This document shows, one piece after another, positions 17,298-26,841 of a stretch of DNA of 55,183 nucleotides (positions within the stretch are counted from its first letter, which is position 1; each line of letters starts with the position of its first letter). This DNA is from Bacillus sp. FJAT-27245 (GTDB lineage Bacteria; Bacillota; Bacilli; Bacillales; Cytobacillaceae): positions 2,778,728 to 2,833,910 of the forward strand of contig NZ_LIGI01000001.1 in NCBI RefSeq assembly GCF_001273955.1, read 5' to 3'. Both the position numbers and the translations under genes were made by a program. The notes below the pieces were generated by a model that ran no database searches, was not told where the DNA came from, and worked only from the letters and a program-made list of their open reading frames with translations.

Positions 17298-18416
17298 TTA
17301 TTCAAGAAAATCTTTCAGGCGCTTGCTTCGGCTCGGGTGCCTCAGTTTCCTGAGTGCCTTTGCTTCGATTTGCCTGATACGTTCCCTAGTTACGCCAAAG
17401 ACCTTTCCGACTTCTTCAAGCGTCCTGGTACGGCCATCATCTAGCCCAAACCTGAGGCGCAGGACATTTTCTTCGCGGTCGGTTAGGGTGTCAAGGACAT
17501 CTTCGAGTTGTTCCTTCAACAATTCGAACGCGGCATGCTCAGAAGGAGAAGTTGCATCCTGGTCCTCGATGAAATCGCCAAGATGGGAATCGTCTTCCTC
17601 CCCGATTGGCGTTTCAAGTGATACAGGCTCCTGCGCAATCTTAAGAATTTCCCTTACTTTGTCCGGAGTAAGGTCCATATCCTCGGCAATTTCTTCCGGA
17701 GTTGGTTCGCGACCGAGATCCTGAAGCAACTGCCTCTGGACCCTGATTAGCTTGTTGATTGTTTCAACCATATGGACAGGAATCCGGATGGTTCTTGCTT
17801 GGTCTGCGATTGCGCGCGTAATTGCCTGGCGAATCCACCATGTTGCATACGTGCTGAATTTAAAGCCTTTGCGGTAGTCGAATTTTTCCACCGCCTTGAT
17901 CAATCCCATGTTTCCTTCCTGGATCAGGTCAAGGAAAAGCATGCCACGGCCCACATACCGTTTGGCGATGCTGACAACCAGGCGGAGGTTGGCTTCCGCA
18001 AGACGGCGTTTCGCTTCCTCGTCGCCTGCCTCGATCCGATTGGCAAGTTCGATTTCCTCCTCGGCGGAAAGCAGGTCGACACGTCCAATTTCCTTTAAAT
18101 ACATACGGACAGGGTCATTTATTTTTACACCGGGAGGGACACTCAAGTCATTGAGGTCGAATTCCTCGTCATCGTCTTTTGCTATTTTCGGATCCGCCTC
18201 TTCATTGTCTCCGACCAGGTCAATTCCCTGGTCGCCAAGGTATTCGTAAAACTCATCCATCTGGTCGGAATCCAGGTCATAATTTGCCATTTTTTCAGCT
18301 ATATCGTCATAGGCAAGGTGGCCAACTTTTTTACCCAGTGCTGTTAATTGGTCTTTCACTTGTTCAACGGTCAATTCATTCTCGACCTCGTTTGACCGTG
18401 CTGATTTTTCAGCCAT
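17298..18416 (-). CDS. sigA: Primary RNA polymerase sigma factor SigA
   Basis: Housekeeping sigma-70 of 372 aa. An acidic region 1.1 is followed by region 1.2 ([11 protein letters not shown] near 103), region 2 ([52 protein letters not shown]), region 3 and region 4 with the -35-binding helix-turn-helix ([18 protein letters not shown] near 340-357). Start ATG 18416 follows GGAGGGGG. It is the last gene of the yqxD-dnaG-sigA unit. Confidence 0.98.
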   Translation of the reverse strand: MAEKSARSNEVENELTVEQVKDQLTALGKKVGHLAYDDIAEKMANYDLDSDQMDEFYEYLGDQGIDLVGDNEEADPKIAKDDDEEFDLNDLSVPPGVKINDPVRMYLKEIGRVDLLSAEEEIELANRIEAGDEEAKRRLAEANLRLVVSIAKRYVGRGMLFLDLIQEGNMGLIKAVEKFDYRKGFKFSTYATWWIRQAITRAIADQARTIRIPVHMVETINKLIRVQRQLLQDLGREPTPEEIAEDMDLTPDKVREILKIAQEPVSLETPIGEEDDSHLGDFIEDQDATSPSEHAAFELLKEQLEDVLDTLTDREENVLRLRFGLDDGRTRTLEEVGKVFGVTRERIRQIEAKALRKLRHPSRSKRLKDFLE

Positions 18417-18455
18417 AGGTCCCCCTCCTTCAAAATTCAGGCATATCGCATTGCA

Positions 18456-20258
18456 TTACAATGATTTTTGCAATTCAATTATTTCTTTGCCCAGCTCCAT
18501 CGCTTTACGGTAATCCTTTTGGGCATCCGCTTCTTTTTGGAGATTGCGTTTTTCTTTTATTTTTAACAACTTTTGATATTTCAACACCTGATGGATATAA
18601 TCTTTGAGTTCTTGCTCGCCCAATTCTTCATTGAGCGTCATCATTTCGATATCGGCAACCATCCTCCTAAGCTTTTCATCCTTAATATAATTCAGGAACT
18701 CTCCCAATTCGAATTGTTCCTTTTCCTCATAATAACCGAAAAGATACGTGATGATTGCCTGGTGCTCATCATGGTTGAACGTGGTGCCTTTAAGCATTTC
18801 CTGTATTTTATAGGCGTTCTCCCGGTCCCTGAGCATATGGGCGATCATTCTGCGCTCCGCATTGTAGTGGGCGGGCCTAAGCGCCGAGGATATGACGGGA
18901 ATCGGCGGAAGCTCCCTTTTTTGGGGCTTCCCTTCCTGCCTGTTGCTTTTTTGGGCATTTTCCGCCATTTGCTGCTTCAATGCTTCCAGAGACAATGAGA
19001 ATTCAGCCGCGAGCTGCCGTAAATAATGATCCTTTTCAACCGCTTTTTGGAGGCTGCTTATTTCGCTTACTATCTTTTCGATATAGGAAAGCCTATCTCC
19101 TTCATTTTGAAGATTTTTTCCCCTGCGATAGTAATGAAATTTAAATGACATTAATGTAAGGCTTGAGCCTAAAATTTCGTTCCTGAACTTTTCGGCTCCG
19201 AATTTCCTTATATAGTCATCGGGATCGAGGCCATCAGGCATCAATGCCACGCGGATTTCAATTCCAGCTTCCGTAAGCATGCCTGCCGCCCGGTAAGCTG
19301 CTTCGATTCCGGCATTGTCCGAGTCGTAGCAGATTGTCACAACTTGGGCATTTCTCCGGATGAGGGAGATATGTTCCTGGGTCAACGATGTCCCCATTGT
19401 CGCAAGGCCATTTTCCACCCCGGCCCTGTAGGCTGCGATTGAATCGGCAAATCCTTCGAAAAGTACGGCATGGTGATGCCGGCGGATAACCGGTTTCGCC
19501 AAATGGAAGTTATAAAGGACTTTGCTTTTATTGAAGATTGGCGTTTCGGGGCTGTTCAGATACTTGACATCCTCCCCGCCCAGGGCCCTTCCCGAAAAAG
19601 CAATCGGTTTTCCATTTTGGTCGAACAAAGGGAACATAATCCTGTTCCTGAAACGGTCAAAGTACGTGCCATCTTTCTCCCTCTTGATAATGAGGCCCGC
19701 TTTTTCCATTTCTTCGGCCTTAAAACCCCTTTTTTGAAGGAATTTCGTAACGAATTCCCAGGAATCAAGGGCATAGCCAATTTGGAAGGTGTCGATTGCC
19801 TCCCTCGTAAATCCCCGTGACAGCAGGTATTCAAGGGCTTCCTGCCCATCCTTTGTATTTACCAGCAAATGGTGATAAAATTTTACAAGTAAATCATGGG
19901 CTTCGAAATATGGCTGCAAACCTGCCTGCCTGGCACTTTCCGCTTCTGTGGCGGCGTGGGTGATTCCAAGATCCATCCCCGCCCGATCGGCAAGTTTGGA
20001 TGCGGCTTCTACAAATGGCATTCCTTCGAGGTCCATTAAAAAAGAAAAAACATTTCCGCCCGCCCCGCAGCCAAAGCAATAATAAATCTGCTTGTCGGGA
20101 GAAACGGAAAAGGATGGTGAATTTTCACCGTGAAACGGGCACAGGCCAAAATAATTCCTGCCCTGTTTCTTCAGCTGCACATATTCACCGATAAAATCCA
20201 CTATATCAACAGATTGCCTAATCTGATTGACTTTTTCTTCGGGGATGCGTTCAGCCAT
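18456..20258 (-). CDS. dnaG: DNA primase
   Basis: Primes lagging-strand synthesis. The 600-aa protein has the N-terminal zinc-binding domain (CPFH and CFGC near residues 40-64), a TOPRIM core (LFEGFADSIAA near 265 and the CYDSDNAG acidic motif near 310) and a C-terminal helicase-interacting domain. ATG start at 20258. It lies 14 bp after yqxD and 39 bp before sigA, the classical macromolecular-synthesis operon. Confidence 0.97.
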   Translation of the reverse strand: MAERIPEEKVNQIRQSVDIVDFIGEYVQLKKQGRNYFGLCPFHGENSPSFSVSPDKQIYYCFGCGAGGNVFSFLMDLEGMPFVEAASKLADRAGMDLGITHAATEAESARQAGLQPYFEAHDLLVKFYHHLLVNTKDGQEALEYLLSRGFTREAIDTFQIGYALDSWEFVTKFLQKRGFKAEEMEKAGLIIKREKDGTYFDRFRNRIMFPLFDQNGKPIAFSGRALGGEDVKYLNSPETPIFNKSKVLYNFHLAKPVIRRHHHAVLFEGFADSIAAYRAGVENGLATMGTSLTQEHISLIRRNAQVVTICYDSDNAGIEAAYRAAGMLTEAGIEIRVALMPDGLDPDDYIRKFGAEKFRNEILGSSLTLMSFKFHYYRRGKNLQNEGDRLSYIEKIVSEISSLQKAVEKDHYLRQLAAEFSLSLEALKQQMAENAQKSNRQEGKPQKRELPPIPVISSALRPAHYNAERRMIAHMLRDRENAYKIQEMLKGTTFNHDEHQAIITYLFGYYEEKEQFELGEFLNYIKDEKLRRMVADIEMMTLNEELGEQELKDYIHQVLKYQKLLKIKEKRNLQKEADAQKDYRKAMELGKEIIELQKSL

Positions 20259-20272
20259 GAAAACAACTCCAG

Positions 20273-20764
20273 TTAACGTTCTTGGCCGCCAGGAAAGCCG
20301 GCGCCTGCACTAACCGACAATAGTGCTGCCAGTTCCTCCACAAACCGTTTTCGTTCCAAATCGGTGAACGGAGGCGGCCCCTTTCCATAAATGCCTCTGG
20401 CGCGGGCTTTTGTTTTTATATACCGGATGTCAAGGGCCGTTTGGATATCTTTTTCCTCAAATAAATTTCCCTTTGGCGATAGGACATAAACCCCTTTCAA
20501 CAGGAGAGTGGAAGCAAGGCCGATATCCTGTGTGACGACAATGTCACCTTTGGATGCATGATTCATAATGTAAAGGTCGGCCGCTTCCCGATCCGAATCG
20601 ACATATTTCCACTTCCACTCCATATAAAGCGGATTGGACGTGGCGTGGGCATAGGAAGCAACGAATGTCACCTCAACAGAAAAATCGGACGCCAATTGTG
20701 CAATTTCCTCTTTAACCGGGCACGAATCCGCATCCACATACACTATTGGGTGTTTTTTTTCCAT
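20273..20764 (-). CDS. yqxD: UPF0178 (DUF188/YaiI) family protein YqxD
   Basis: Protein of about 163 aa with the family motifs YVDADSCPVK near the N-terminus, FVASYAHA, DSDREAADLYIMNHASKGDIVVTQ (positions about 57-80) and RGIYGKGPPPF. The arrangement of conserved Asp residues resembles PIN-like nucleases, but no reaction is established. The frame opens at TTG 20809; ATG 20764 aligns with the B. subtilis start, although the purine-rich GGGGGA is somewhat far upstream. First gene of the dnaG-sigA operon. Confidence 0.88.
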   Translation of the reverse strand: MEKKHPIVYVDADSCPVKEEIAQLASDFSVEVTFVASYAHATSNPLYMEWKWKYVDSDREAADLYIMNHASKGDIVVTQDIGLASTLLLKGVYVLSPKGNLFEEKDIQTALDIRYIKTKARARGIYGKGPPPFTDLERKRFVEELAALLSVSAGAGFPGGQER

Positions 20765-20836
20765 AGTACTAATTCTACATCCCCCCGCATATTCCTTCTT
20801 TTCCGGCAAAGATTATCGGAGATTGTGTCGAATTTT

Positions 20837-20865
20837 TTATTATCCGTTCCCTTGACTTCTGACAA
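20837..20865 (-). promoter_or_regulatory. Sigma-A promoter of yqxD-dnaG-sigA
   Basis: TTGTCA (20860-20865) and TAATAA (20837-20842) on the minus strand, spaced 17 bp, about 70 bp before the yqxD start. Confidence 0.55.
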
Positions 20866-21007
20866 TAAATAGTTTATTCCTAGCAATGCAAGTCTAAACC
20901 TGCAAAGGTGTCTTTTTTATCACAATTTTTTATTATAGGACATTTCAAATGATTTTGCCATTCATTTATCTCATTTTTTTAAACAGAATGATATATTGGC
21001 ATGAAAA

Positions 21008-21046
21008 GGAAAACACATGCCCTCCCCGGCCATGTGTTTATCCTTT
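21008..21046 (-). terminator. Hairpin probably terminating the glyS-ccpN-ppsR transcript
   Basis: AAACACATG pairs with CATGTGTTT around a GC-rich loop; on the minus strand the stem is followed by TTTTCCTTTT. It lies beyond the repeat cluster that follows ppsR. Confidence 0.5.
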
Positions 21047-21058
21047 ATCCCACTCAAG

Positions 21059-21349
21059 GGACAGTAAGCCCTAAAGGTCCGATAAGTGAGATACAGTGAA
21101 ACTTGCCGCTGTGCTTTTCAGCGGCTTAGTTGAACCAATCGGGTTCGTACTGCCGCTTAGTCACCGCTTTAGCGGGGAATTAGCGGCAGTAGAACGCGGC
21201 TAACCATCGGCGGTAGGACGCCGCCGATGGAAGTTTCACTTTGCCCCACCGTTAAGAGACAGTAAGCCCTAAAGGGCTACTGTCCCTAAAGGTCCGATAA
21301 GTTCAACTAACCATCGGCGGAAGGACGCCGCCGATGGAAGTTTCACTTT
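21059..21349. repeat. Cluster of palindromic repeats beginning at the ppsR stop codon
   Basis: A 42-bp module (CCATCGGCGG-nAGGACG-CCGCCGATGG plus AAGTTTCACTTT) occurs at 21201-21242 and 21308-21349, differing at one base. A second module with CAGTAAGCCCTAAAG and GGTCCGATAAGT occurs at about 21059-21087 and 21257-21302; the latter copy carries a perfect palindrome, GACAGTA...TACTGTC. Between them lies a nested palindrome, TACTGCCGCT/AGCGGCAGTA at 21148-21191. The right-hand 42-bp copy reaches into the ppsR stop codon. No ORF is present. Confidence 0.85.
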
Positions 21350-22151
21350 ATCCACTGTGGACTTTGCTTAAAATGACGTTCGCTGTTTCTTCAACCGCTT
21401 TGTTGGTGACATCGATTACTGGACAGCCAATCTTTTCAATCACCTTGTCAAAGAAATCGAGCTCTTCCTTAATCCTGGCGATATTTGCATAGCTCGCGCT
21501 GTCATTCAGTCCAAGCGTTTTAAGACGTTCCCGGCGAATCGAATTCAATTTTTCAGGGCTTATTTTGAGCCCAATGCATTTCTCGGCGGGAACACGGTAC
21601 AGTTCCTCCGGAGGGTCGACCTCCGGGACGAGCGGAATATTGGCGACCTTAAGGCGTTTATGGGCCAAATACTGGGAGAGCGGGGTTTTTGAAGTCCGCG
21701 AAACCCCAATCAGTATGATATCCGCCTTCATAAGACCCCTGGGATCCCTTCCATCGTCGTATTTTACCGCGAACTCGATTGCTTCGACCTTTTTAAAATA
21801 ATCCTCATCCAGCTTTCTGACAAGCCCTGGCTCGAATAGCGGCGTTTTGCCGGAAAGCAGCTGGATTTGGTCCATTAGCGGTCCGATTAGATCGACGGCG
21901 TATATTCCCGCTTCATCCGCTTTTTCCTTCATATACGCACGCATTTGCGGCTTTACGAGTGTAAATGCGATCATCCCTTTATCAAACGCCGCCAGTGAAA
22001 TAACCTCATCAATATGGTCTGTATCTTCTACATAAGGGAATCTCTTTAGCTTGATATCGTTGCCGTTGAATTGGGTGATTGCCGCTTTTGTTACGAGTTC
22101 GGCAGTTTCCCCAACCGAATCGGATACTACATAGATTATTGGCTGGTCCAT
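21348..22151 (-). CDS. ppsR: PPDK-regulatory-type kinase/phosphotransferase PpsR (YqfL)
   Basis: DUF299 protein of 267 aa. The family reversibly phosphorylates pyruvate phosphate dikinase or PEP synthase on threonine; B. subtilis YqfL works with CcpN in control of gluconeogenesis. Motifs are [12 protein letters not shown] at the N-terminus, the P-loop-like [18 protein letters not shown] near 147-164 and [14 protein letters not shown]. It lies 33 bp after ccpN. A repeat cluster starts exactly at its TAA stop. Confidence 0.9.
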   Translation of the reverse strand: MDQPIIYVVSDSVGETAELVTKAAITQFNGNDIKLKRFPYVEDTDHIDEVISLAAFDKGMIAFTLVKPQMRAYMKEKADEAGIYAVDLIGPLMDQIQLLSGKTPLFEPGLVRKLDEDYFKKVEAIEFAVKYDDGRDPRGLMKADIILIGVSRTSKTPLSQYLAHKRLKVANIPLVPEVDPPEELYRVPAEKCIGLKISPEKLNSIRRERLKTLGLNDSASYANIARIKEELDFFDKVIEKIGCPVIDVTNKAVEETANVILSKVHSG

Positions 22152-22184
22152 GGTCGTCTTTATTCCCCTCTTCCTAAACTAAGC

Positions 22185-22808
22185 TCATTCCGCGTTCCCG
22201 AGGGATACAAACGCCCTCGTTATACTGGTTTTCGTAATACGGCCGATCACTTCAAAGCCTGCTTCCGTTTCCCTAATAACAGGAATCGCGTCAATTTGCC
22301 TGTCAATCAACTGTTTCGCGACATCTGTGAGCAGGTCTTCCTTCCGGCACACAGTAATATTAGGCATCCTTGTCATGATGATATTGACTGGAAGGGCGGT
22401 TAGCTCCTGTTTGCCAAGGCTTGCCCTAAGCAGGTCCTTACGCGAAAGGACACCGGCGAGAATTGATTTTTCGTCAACCACAAAAAGGGTTCCTACATCC
22501 TCTAGAAACATCGTAACAATCGCATCGTATACGGAAACATTTTCATTAACAACGACAGGTATCGATTGGTAGTCGCTCACCAGGATTTTTTGAAGCTTTT
22601 CTGATAAAAGCTGGTCCCCGGATTTCCCGGTATAAAAGTAACCTACCCTAGGCCTTGCGTCAAGGAACCCCGCCATCGTCAAAATGGCCAGGTCCGGCCT
22701 TAGTGTGGCGCGTGTTAAATTTAGCCTTTCAGCAATATTCTCGCCTGTAATCGGCCCGTTTTCCTTTACGATTTGCAAAATTTGGTCCTGCCGCTTATTC
22801 AGTTCCAA
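22185..22808 (-). CDS. ccpN: Gluconeogenesis repressor CcpN
   Basis: Represses gapB and pckA under glycolytic conditions in B. subtilis. Residues about 1-60 form a winged helix (LNKRQDQILQIVKENGPITG, NLTRATLRPDLAIL), followed by two CBS domains (about 75-140 and 140-207) that bind a nucleotide effector. A GTG at 22817 is in frame, but TTG 22808 sits 8 bp after the near-perfect GGCGGTGA site and gives the usual length (207 aa). Only about 40 bp separate it from glyS, so it is probably transcribed with it. Confidence 0.93.
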   Translation of the reverse strand: MELNKRQDQILQIVKENGPITGENIAERLNLTRATLRPDLAILTMAGFLDARPRVGYFYTGKSGDQLLSEKLQKILVSDYQSIPVVVNENVSVYDAIVTMFLEDVGTLFVVDEKSILAGVLSRKDLLRASLGKQELTALPVNIIMTRMPNITVCRKEDLLTDVAKQLIDRQIDAIPVIRETEAGFEVIGRITKTSITRAFVSLGNAE

Positions 22809-22848
22809 GTCCCTCACCGCCTATTCACTGTGCTACATACCAACCATT

Positions 22849-24231
22849 CTAAAATTGCGTTTTTTCCCGAAGGAATGCCGCTAGCTCTTCAATCGAAATG
22901 CGCGTTTGTTCCATTGTATCACGGTCCCTGACTGTTACCTTCCTGTCCTCGGCCGTTTCGAAATCGACCGTAATGCAGAATGGGGTGCCAATTTCATCAT
23001 GGCGGCGGTACCGCTTTCCAATCGAGCCCGTTTCATCAAAGTCGACAGCGAACTCTTTTGCGAGGCTAGAGAAAATCTCCCTTGCGGAATCAGACAGCTT
23101 TTTCGATAATGGCAAGACAGCCGCTTTGAATGGCGCAAGTGCGGGATGTAGATGCATGACGGTCCGTGAAGTGCCGTCTTCGAGCTGTTCTTCCTCATAG
23201 GCATCGATTAAATAGGCTAGGGTGACCCGGTCGGCGCCAAGTGAAGGCTCAATGCAATATGGAATATATTTCTCATTCGTTTCAGGGTCAAGATAATGGA
23301 AGTCTTCGCCCGAATACTGCATATGCTGCTTTAAATCATAATCGGTACGGGAAGCGACACCCCATAGTTCTCCCCACCCGAAAGGAAATTTGTATTCAAA
23401 GTCGGTCGTCGCGTTACTGTAGTGTGACAGTTCATCATCGGAATGGTCACGGAGCCTGAGGTTTTCCTTTTTCATTCCAAGCGAAAGCAGCCACTGCTCC
23501 GCGAACTCTTTCCAGTAGGAGAACCATTCCAGCTCGGTACCAGGCTTACAGAAAAATTCAAGCTCCATTTGCTCAAATTCCCTCGTCCGGAAAGTAAAGT
23601 TGCCCGGCGTAATCTCATTTCGGAAGCTTTTGCCGACCTGCGCAATTCCAAACGGGAGCTTCTTTCTCATGGTCCTCTGGACATTTTTAAAATTGACGAA
23701 AATTCCTTGGGCTGTTTCCGGGCGAAGGAAAATTTCGTTCGCGCTTGACTCGGTAACCCCCTGGAAAGTCTTGAACATTAGATTGAACTGGCGGATTCCG
23801 GTGAATTCCTTGCTGCCGCAATCAGGACAAGCAATATCGTATTCCTTAATCAGCTCTTCCATTTTTTCGAAAGGAAGGCCATCGACGACAAGTTCAATCC
23901 CCTTTTCATCCAATGCATTCTCGATTATTTTATCCGCGCGGTGCCTTGATTTGCACTTTTTGCAGTCGATCATTGGGTCATTGAAGTTGCCGATATGGCC
24001 GGAAGCTTCCCATGTCCTTGGGTTCATTAAGATGGCGGCGTCAAGGCCGACATTGTATGGGGATTCCTGGACGAACTTCTTCCACCAGGCTTTTTTAATG
24101 TTGTTTTTCAGTTCCACTCCAAGCGGGCCGTAATCCCATGTATTGGCGAGCCCTCCATATATTTCGGAACCCGGAAATACAAAACCCCTATGTTTTGCAT
24201 GGGAGACAATCTGCTCCATTGAAACGCTCAT
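22849..24231 (-). CDS. glyS: Glycyl-tRNA synthetase, single-chain (alpha2) type
   Basis: Charges tRNA-Gly. The 460-aa protein is the eukaryote-like class II dimeric form rather than the GlyQ/GlyS tetramer of B. subtilis. Class II motifs are [20 protein letters not shown] (motif 1 region), [21 protein letters not shown] (motif 2, near residue 210-230) and a C-terminal motif 3 ([14 protein letters not shown]). Cys pairs (CKKC and CPDC) near residues 92 and 142 suggest a zinc insert. The open frame reaches back into the T-box leader, but AAAGGAG sets ATG 24231. Confidence 0.95.
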   Translation of the reverse strand: MSVSMEQIVSHAKHRGFVFPGSEIYGGLANTWDYGPLGVELKNNIKKAWWKKFVQESPYNVGLDAAILMNPRTWEASGHIGNFNDPMIDCKKCKSRHRADKIIENALDEKGIELVVDGLPFEKMEELIKEYDIACPDCGSKEFTGIRQFNLMFKTFQGVTESSANEIFLRPETAQGIFVNFKNVQRTMRKKLPFGIAQVGKSFRNEITPGNFTFRTREFEQMELEFFCKPGTELEWFSYWKEFAEQWLLSLGMKKENLRLRDHSDDELSHYSNATTDFEYKFPFGWGELWGVASRTDYDLKQHMQYSGEDFHYLDPETNEKYIPYCIEPSLGADRVTLAYLIDAYEEEQLEDGTSRTVMHLHPALAPFKAAVLPLSKKLSDSAREIFSSLAKEFAVDFDETGSIGKRYRRHDEIGTPFCITVDFETAEDRKVTVRDRDTMEQTRISIEELAAFLREKTQF

Positions 24232-24276
24232 TGTACATTCTCCTTTTTCATAGTATATGTATTCTGGCACACGAAA

Positions 24277-24480
24277 CAAAAAACCCCCGCCTCTATGCCA
24301 GTAAGCATAGGGACGAGAGTTTACCCGCGGTTCCACCCTATTTGCCGCAAAAATGCGGCCTCTTTGAAAGAATGTTGCTCCGGAACGCCCTTCCCAGGTT
24401 TCCCGTCCTCCGGCTTCCACCATCCCGGATTCGCTTTTACAGGAGCAGCCAGGTACTCTTTTCCATCTCTGCAACTTATA
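24277..24480 (-). promoter_or_regulatory. T-box riboswitch leader of glyS
   Basis: The conserved T-box core AGGGTGGAACCGCGG lies at 24325-24339 (minus). Upstream are the stem I elements (GAGTACCTGG and GGGATGGTGGAAGCCGG) and a stem III-like hairpin (GCCGCATTTTTGCGGC). Downstream is a terminator stem (CTATGC/GCATAG) ending in GGGGG-TTTTTT near 24277-24322. A GGC triplet at 24387-24389 could be the glycine specifier; this assignment is tentative. Uncharged tRNA-Gly would stabilise the antiterminator and switch on glyS. Confidence 0.93.
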
Positions 24481-24506
24481 GAATTATTTAAGAAAGCTTT
24501 ATAAAG

Positions 24507-24535
24507 ATAGTAGCGAAAAAGGCAACGGATGTCAA
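24507..24535 (-). promoter_or_regulatory. Sigma-A promoter of glyS
   Basis: Consensus TTGACA (24530-24535) and TACTAT (24507-24512) on the minus strand with a 17-bp spacer, directly after the recO stop codon. Confidence 0.85.
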
Positions 24536-24540
24536 CTCCA

Positions 24541-25293
24541 TTAAACCATGCCCCTCAGGCTATCCATTGAATCAAGGAAGCGCTTTGATTTAAGGCTCAG
24601 GCCGGAGTATTCCTCATAGTACGCCGAAATGATCCGCTTCAGCTCGTCCTTTGTTTCCTTTTTCACCGAGATATTGCCAAGGCGGGCAAGGTCAAAGTAG
24701 TAAAATAGCCGGAGAAGCCTCGCTCCCGCCTGAGAAAGCTTGAAATGGTATGGATCCTTTTCTATGCAGCGGTGGCAGATGAATCCGCCTTCCCTTATGG
24801 AAAAAGAAAAATGCCCGTCTGTGCTGCCACAAACGGCGCATTGATCAAGGATGGGATAAAGGCCCATCACATTCAGCATTTTCATCTCATAAATAAACAT
24901 GAGGATTTCTGGATCGTATCCCTCATTTAAGTAATTTAAGGTCTGGTAAAGCAGCTCGAATAAAAACGGGTTCGGTTTCCTGTCCTCCACTGCCTTATCG
25001 GTTAATTCGGCGATATAGCTCGCATAGGCCGTCAGGAAAATATCCTCGCGAATTGATTTCATTGAAGAAATGATTTCCCCCTGCTGGAGGCTTCCCATCC
25101 CGCTGCCTTTATGGACCAAAAAATACCCATGAGTCAAAAGCTGGGTTGCCGCGGAAAGCCTGCTGTTCGGCTTCTTCGCCCCCCTCGCCATCGCTCCGGC
25201 CTTTCCCCATTCACGGGTAAATAAAGTAACAACCTTGTTCGTTTCTCCGTAATCGGTTGTCCTTATGATGATGCCTTCACATTTTTGAAGCAT
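24541..25293 (-). CDS. recO: DNA repair protein RecO
   Basis: Recombination mediator of about 250 aa that anneals DNA and loads RecA with RecR. An N-terminal OB fold ([20 protein letters not shown]) is followed by a helical domain and a zinc-finger with CAVCG near residue 150 and CHRC near 170. GGATGGTGA favours ATG 25293 over GTG 25305. It lies 30 bp after yqzL. Confidence 0.95.
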   Translation of the reverse strand: MLQKCEGIIIRTTDYGETNKVVTLFTREWGKAGAMARGAKKPNSRLSAATQLLTHGYFLVHKGSGMGSLQQGEIISSMKSIREDIFLTAYASYIAELTDKAVEDRKPNPFLFELLYQTLNYLNEGYDPEILMFIYEMKMLNVMGLYPILDQCAVCGSTDGHFSFSIREGGFICHRCIEKDPYHFKLSQAGARLLRLFYYFDLARLGNISVKKETKDELKRIISAYYEEYSGLSLKSKRFLDSMDSLRGMV

Positions 25294-25323
25294 CCCAGTC
25301 ACCATCCAGGTATTTTGACAAAC

Positions 25324-25467
25324 TTATGAAACAGGATAATCTGCTTGCGCTAGTTCTTCGTCGAGATTGCCGGGTATTTCTATTCTTTCCTTCTCCATTT
25401 CCTTAAAGAGAAGATATGTGTCAATATTACCTGTCTGACTGAATACCTTCCAGGTAAAATCCAACAT
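25324..25467 (-). CDS. yqzL: Small protein YqzL
   Basis: A 47-aa ORF (MLDFTWKVFSQTGNIDTYLL at the start, ending in QADYPVS) preceded by AAGGAAAGGATGGGG. Sequence, size and place between era and recO match B. subtilis YqzL, a conserved small protein of unknown function. No membrane segment is visible. Confidence 0.88.
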   Translation of the reverse strand: MLDFTWKVFSQTGNIDTYLLFKEMEKERIEIPGNLDEELAQADYPVS

Positions 25468-25599
25468 TGAAAACCCCATCCTTTCCTTAATAGACTAGCT
25501 TCTAATCGTAATCCCTGGTTACATTTATCTTAGCCTGCCATTCGAAAATAATAATGCGAAAATATTGTTAATCTCGGCCATGAATAGAATCAAACGTAG

Positions 25600-26523
25600 T
25601 TAATACTCGTCCTCGCGGAATCCGAATTCACGCAGCCGCGACATTTTGTTCCGCCAATCCTTTTGCACTTTTACCCAAAGTTCCAAATACACTTTTGTGC
25701 CAAGAAGCTGTTCAATGTCCATTCTTGCCCGCTTCCCAATTTCCTTTAGCATCCCGCCTTGCTTGCCGATGATAATTCCTTTTTGCGAATCGCGCTCGAC
25801 AATAATCGCGGCCATGACGTGAACCATATCCTTTTTTTCATCGCGCTCCATCTTTTCAATTATAACCGCCAATGAATGGGGAACTTCCTCCCTCGTCAGG
25901 TGTAACGCCTTTTCCCTTATCAATTCTGAAACAATAAACCGTTCGGGATGGTCGGTCACCTGGTCGGCCGGGTAAAATTGAGGACCTTCCGGCAGGTACT
26001 CTTTTATTTGTCCAAGAAGGCGATCCACATTGTTTCCTTCGAGTGCGGAGATCGGCACAATCGCCTCAAACGGATGCCTTTCCTTGTAATCATCAATAAT
26101 TTGAAGCAATTTGTCCGGATGGACTTTATCAATTTTATTAATGATCAGGAATACCGGCGTCTTTACCGATTGAAGCTTTTCAACAATGAATTCCTCGCCT
26201 TTTCCAAAACCCTCTTCGGCGCTGACCATGAACAGAACCAGGTCGACTCCTTTAAGCGTATTCTGGGCCACCTTCATCATGAAATCACCAAGTCTATGTT
26301 TGGGCTTGTGGATGCCCGGCGTGTCGATGAAAATCAGCTGTGCATCCTCGAGGGTGAGCACCCCCTGCACCTTATTGCGGGTCGTTTGCGGTTTATCGCT
26401 CATTATGGCGATCTTCTGGCCGATCACCCTGTTTAAAAAAGTGGATTTACCTACATTAGGGCGTCCAATAATCGAGATGAATCCCGACTTATGGCCCTTT
26501 TCCACACTTGCACCATTTGCCAT
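25600..26523 (-). CDS. era: GTPase Era
   Basis: Essential GTPase for 30S ribosome assembly that binds the 3' end of 16S rRNA. The 307-aa protein has G1 [11 protein letters not shown]3 [11 protein letters not shown]4 NKIDKV and G5 SALEGNN, then a C-terminal KH domain with [19 protein letters not shown] near residue 240. Start ATG 26523 follows CGGAGG. It follows a 38-codon ORF by 19 bp. Confidence 0.97.
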   Translation of the reverse strand: MANGASVEKGHKSGFISIIGRPNVGKSTFLNRVIGQKIAIMSDKPQTTRNKVQGVLTLEDAQLIFIDTPGIHKPKHRLGDFMMKVAQNTLKGVDLVLFMVSAEEGFGKGEEFIVEKLQSVKTPVFLIINKIDKVHPDKLLQIIDDYKERHPFEAIVPISALEGNNVDRLLGQIKEYLPEGPQFYPADQVTDHPERFIVSELIREKALHLTREEVPHSLAVIIEKMERDEKKDMVHVMAAIIVERDSQKGIIIGKQGGMLKEIGKRARMDIEQLLGTKVYLELWVKVQKDWRNKMSRLREFGFREDEY

Positions 26524-26542
26524 GCTTGCAATCCTCCGGTAT

Positions 26543-26659
26543 TTAGCGATGAAGGGAAAAACCTTCTGCTGTAGTTTCTTTTATTACCTCTTTGCACATT
26601 GTTAAAACCTTTTCTCGGCCCCTTGGAATATCGTCCGCGGGGGGTATTTCTTCTTCCAT
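26543..26659 (-). CDS. Unrecognised 38-aa small ORF upstream of era
   Basis: ATG 26659 to TAA 26543 encodes 38 residues including [12 protein letters not shown] and [12 protein letters not shown], a charged, probably helical peptide. AAGG lies just upstream, somewhat close to the ATG. A promoter sits about 100 bp upstream, and era's ribosome-binding site begins 5 bp after its stop. It occupies the place where B. subtilis has cdd (cytidine deaminase) but shows no resemblance to it. It could be a small protein, a leader peptide or fortuitous. Confidence 0.4.
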   Translation of the reverse strand: MEEEIPPADDIPRGREKVLTMCKEVIKETTAEGFSLHR

Positions 26660-26762
26660 CTTACCTTAAATTGGGGTATGTTTCATCCCTCCACAGACAT
26701 TTCCCAAAAATAAATTTAGAATTTTCTTTAAATTCATTTCTATAAGAATTGCTTGTTTCGCC

Positions 26763-26791
26763 ATTTTAGCAATATGTAAGCCGGATTTCAA
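26763..26791 (-). promoter_or_regulatory. Probable promoter of the small ORF-era-yqzL-recO unit
   Basis: TTGAAA (26786-26791) and TAAAAT (26763-26768) on the minus strand, 17-bp spacer. It lies just after the dgkA terminator, so era has its own transcription start. Confidence 0.6.
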
Positions 26792-26814
26792 ATCTGCCCG
26801 GGTTTTTGGGAAAT

Positions 26815-26841
26815 TAAAAAGGCAGGAGTGTGCCTGCCTCT
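26815..26841 (-). terminator. Terminator after dgkA
   Basis: AGGCAGG and CCTGCCT arms; on the minus strand the stem is followed by TTTTTAATTT. Confidence 0.85.

Noticed and set aside
24232-24474. N-terminal extension of glyS by 81 codons
   Set aside because: It translates the T-box leader; AAAGGAG and family length place the start at 24231.
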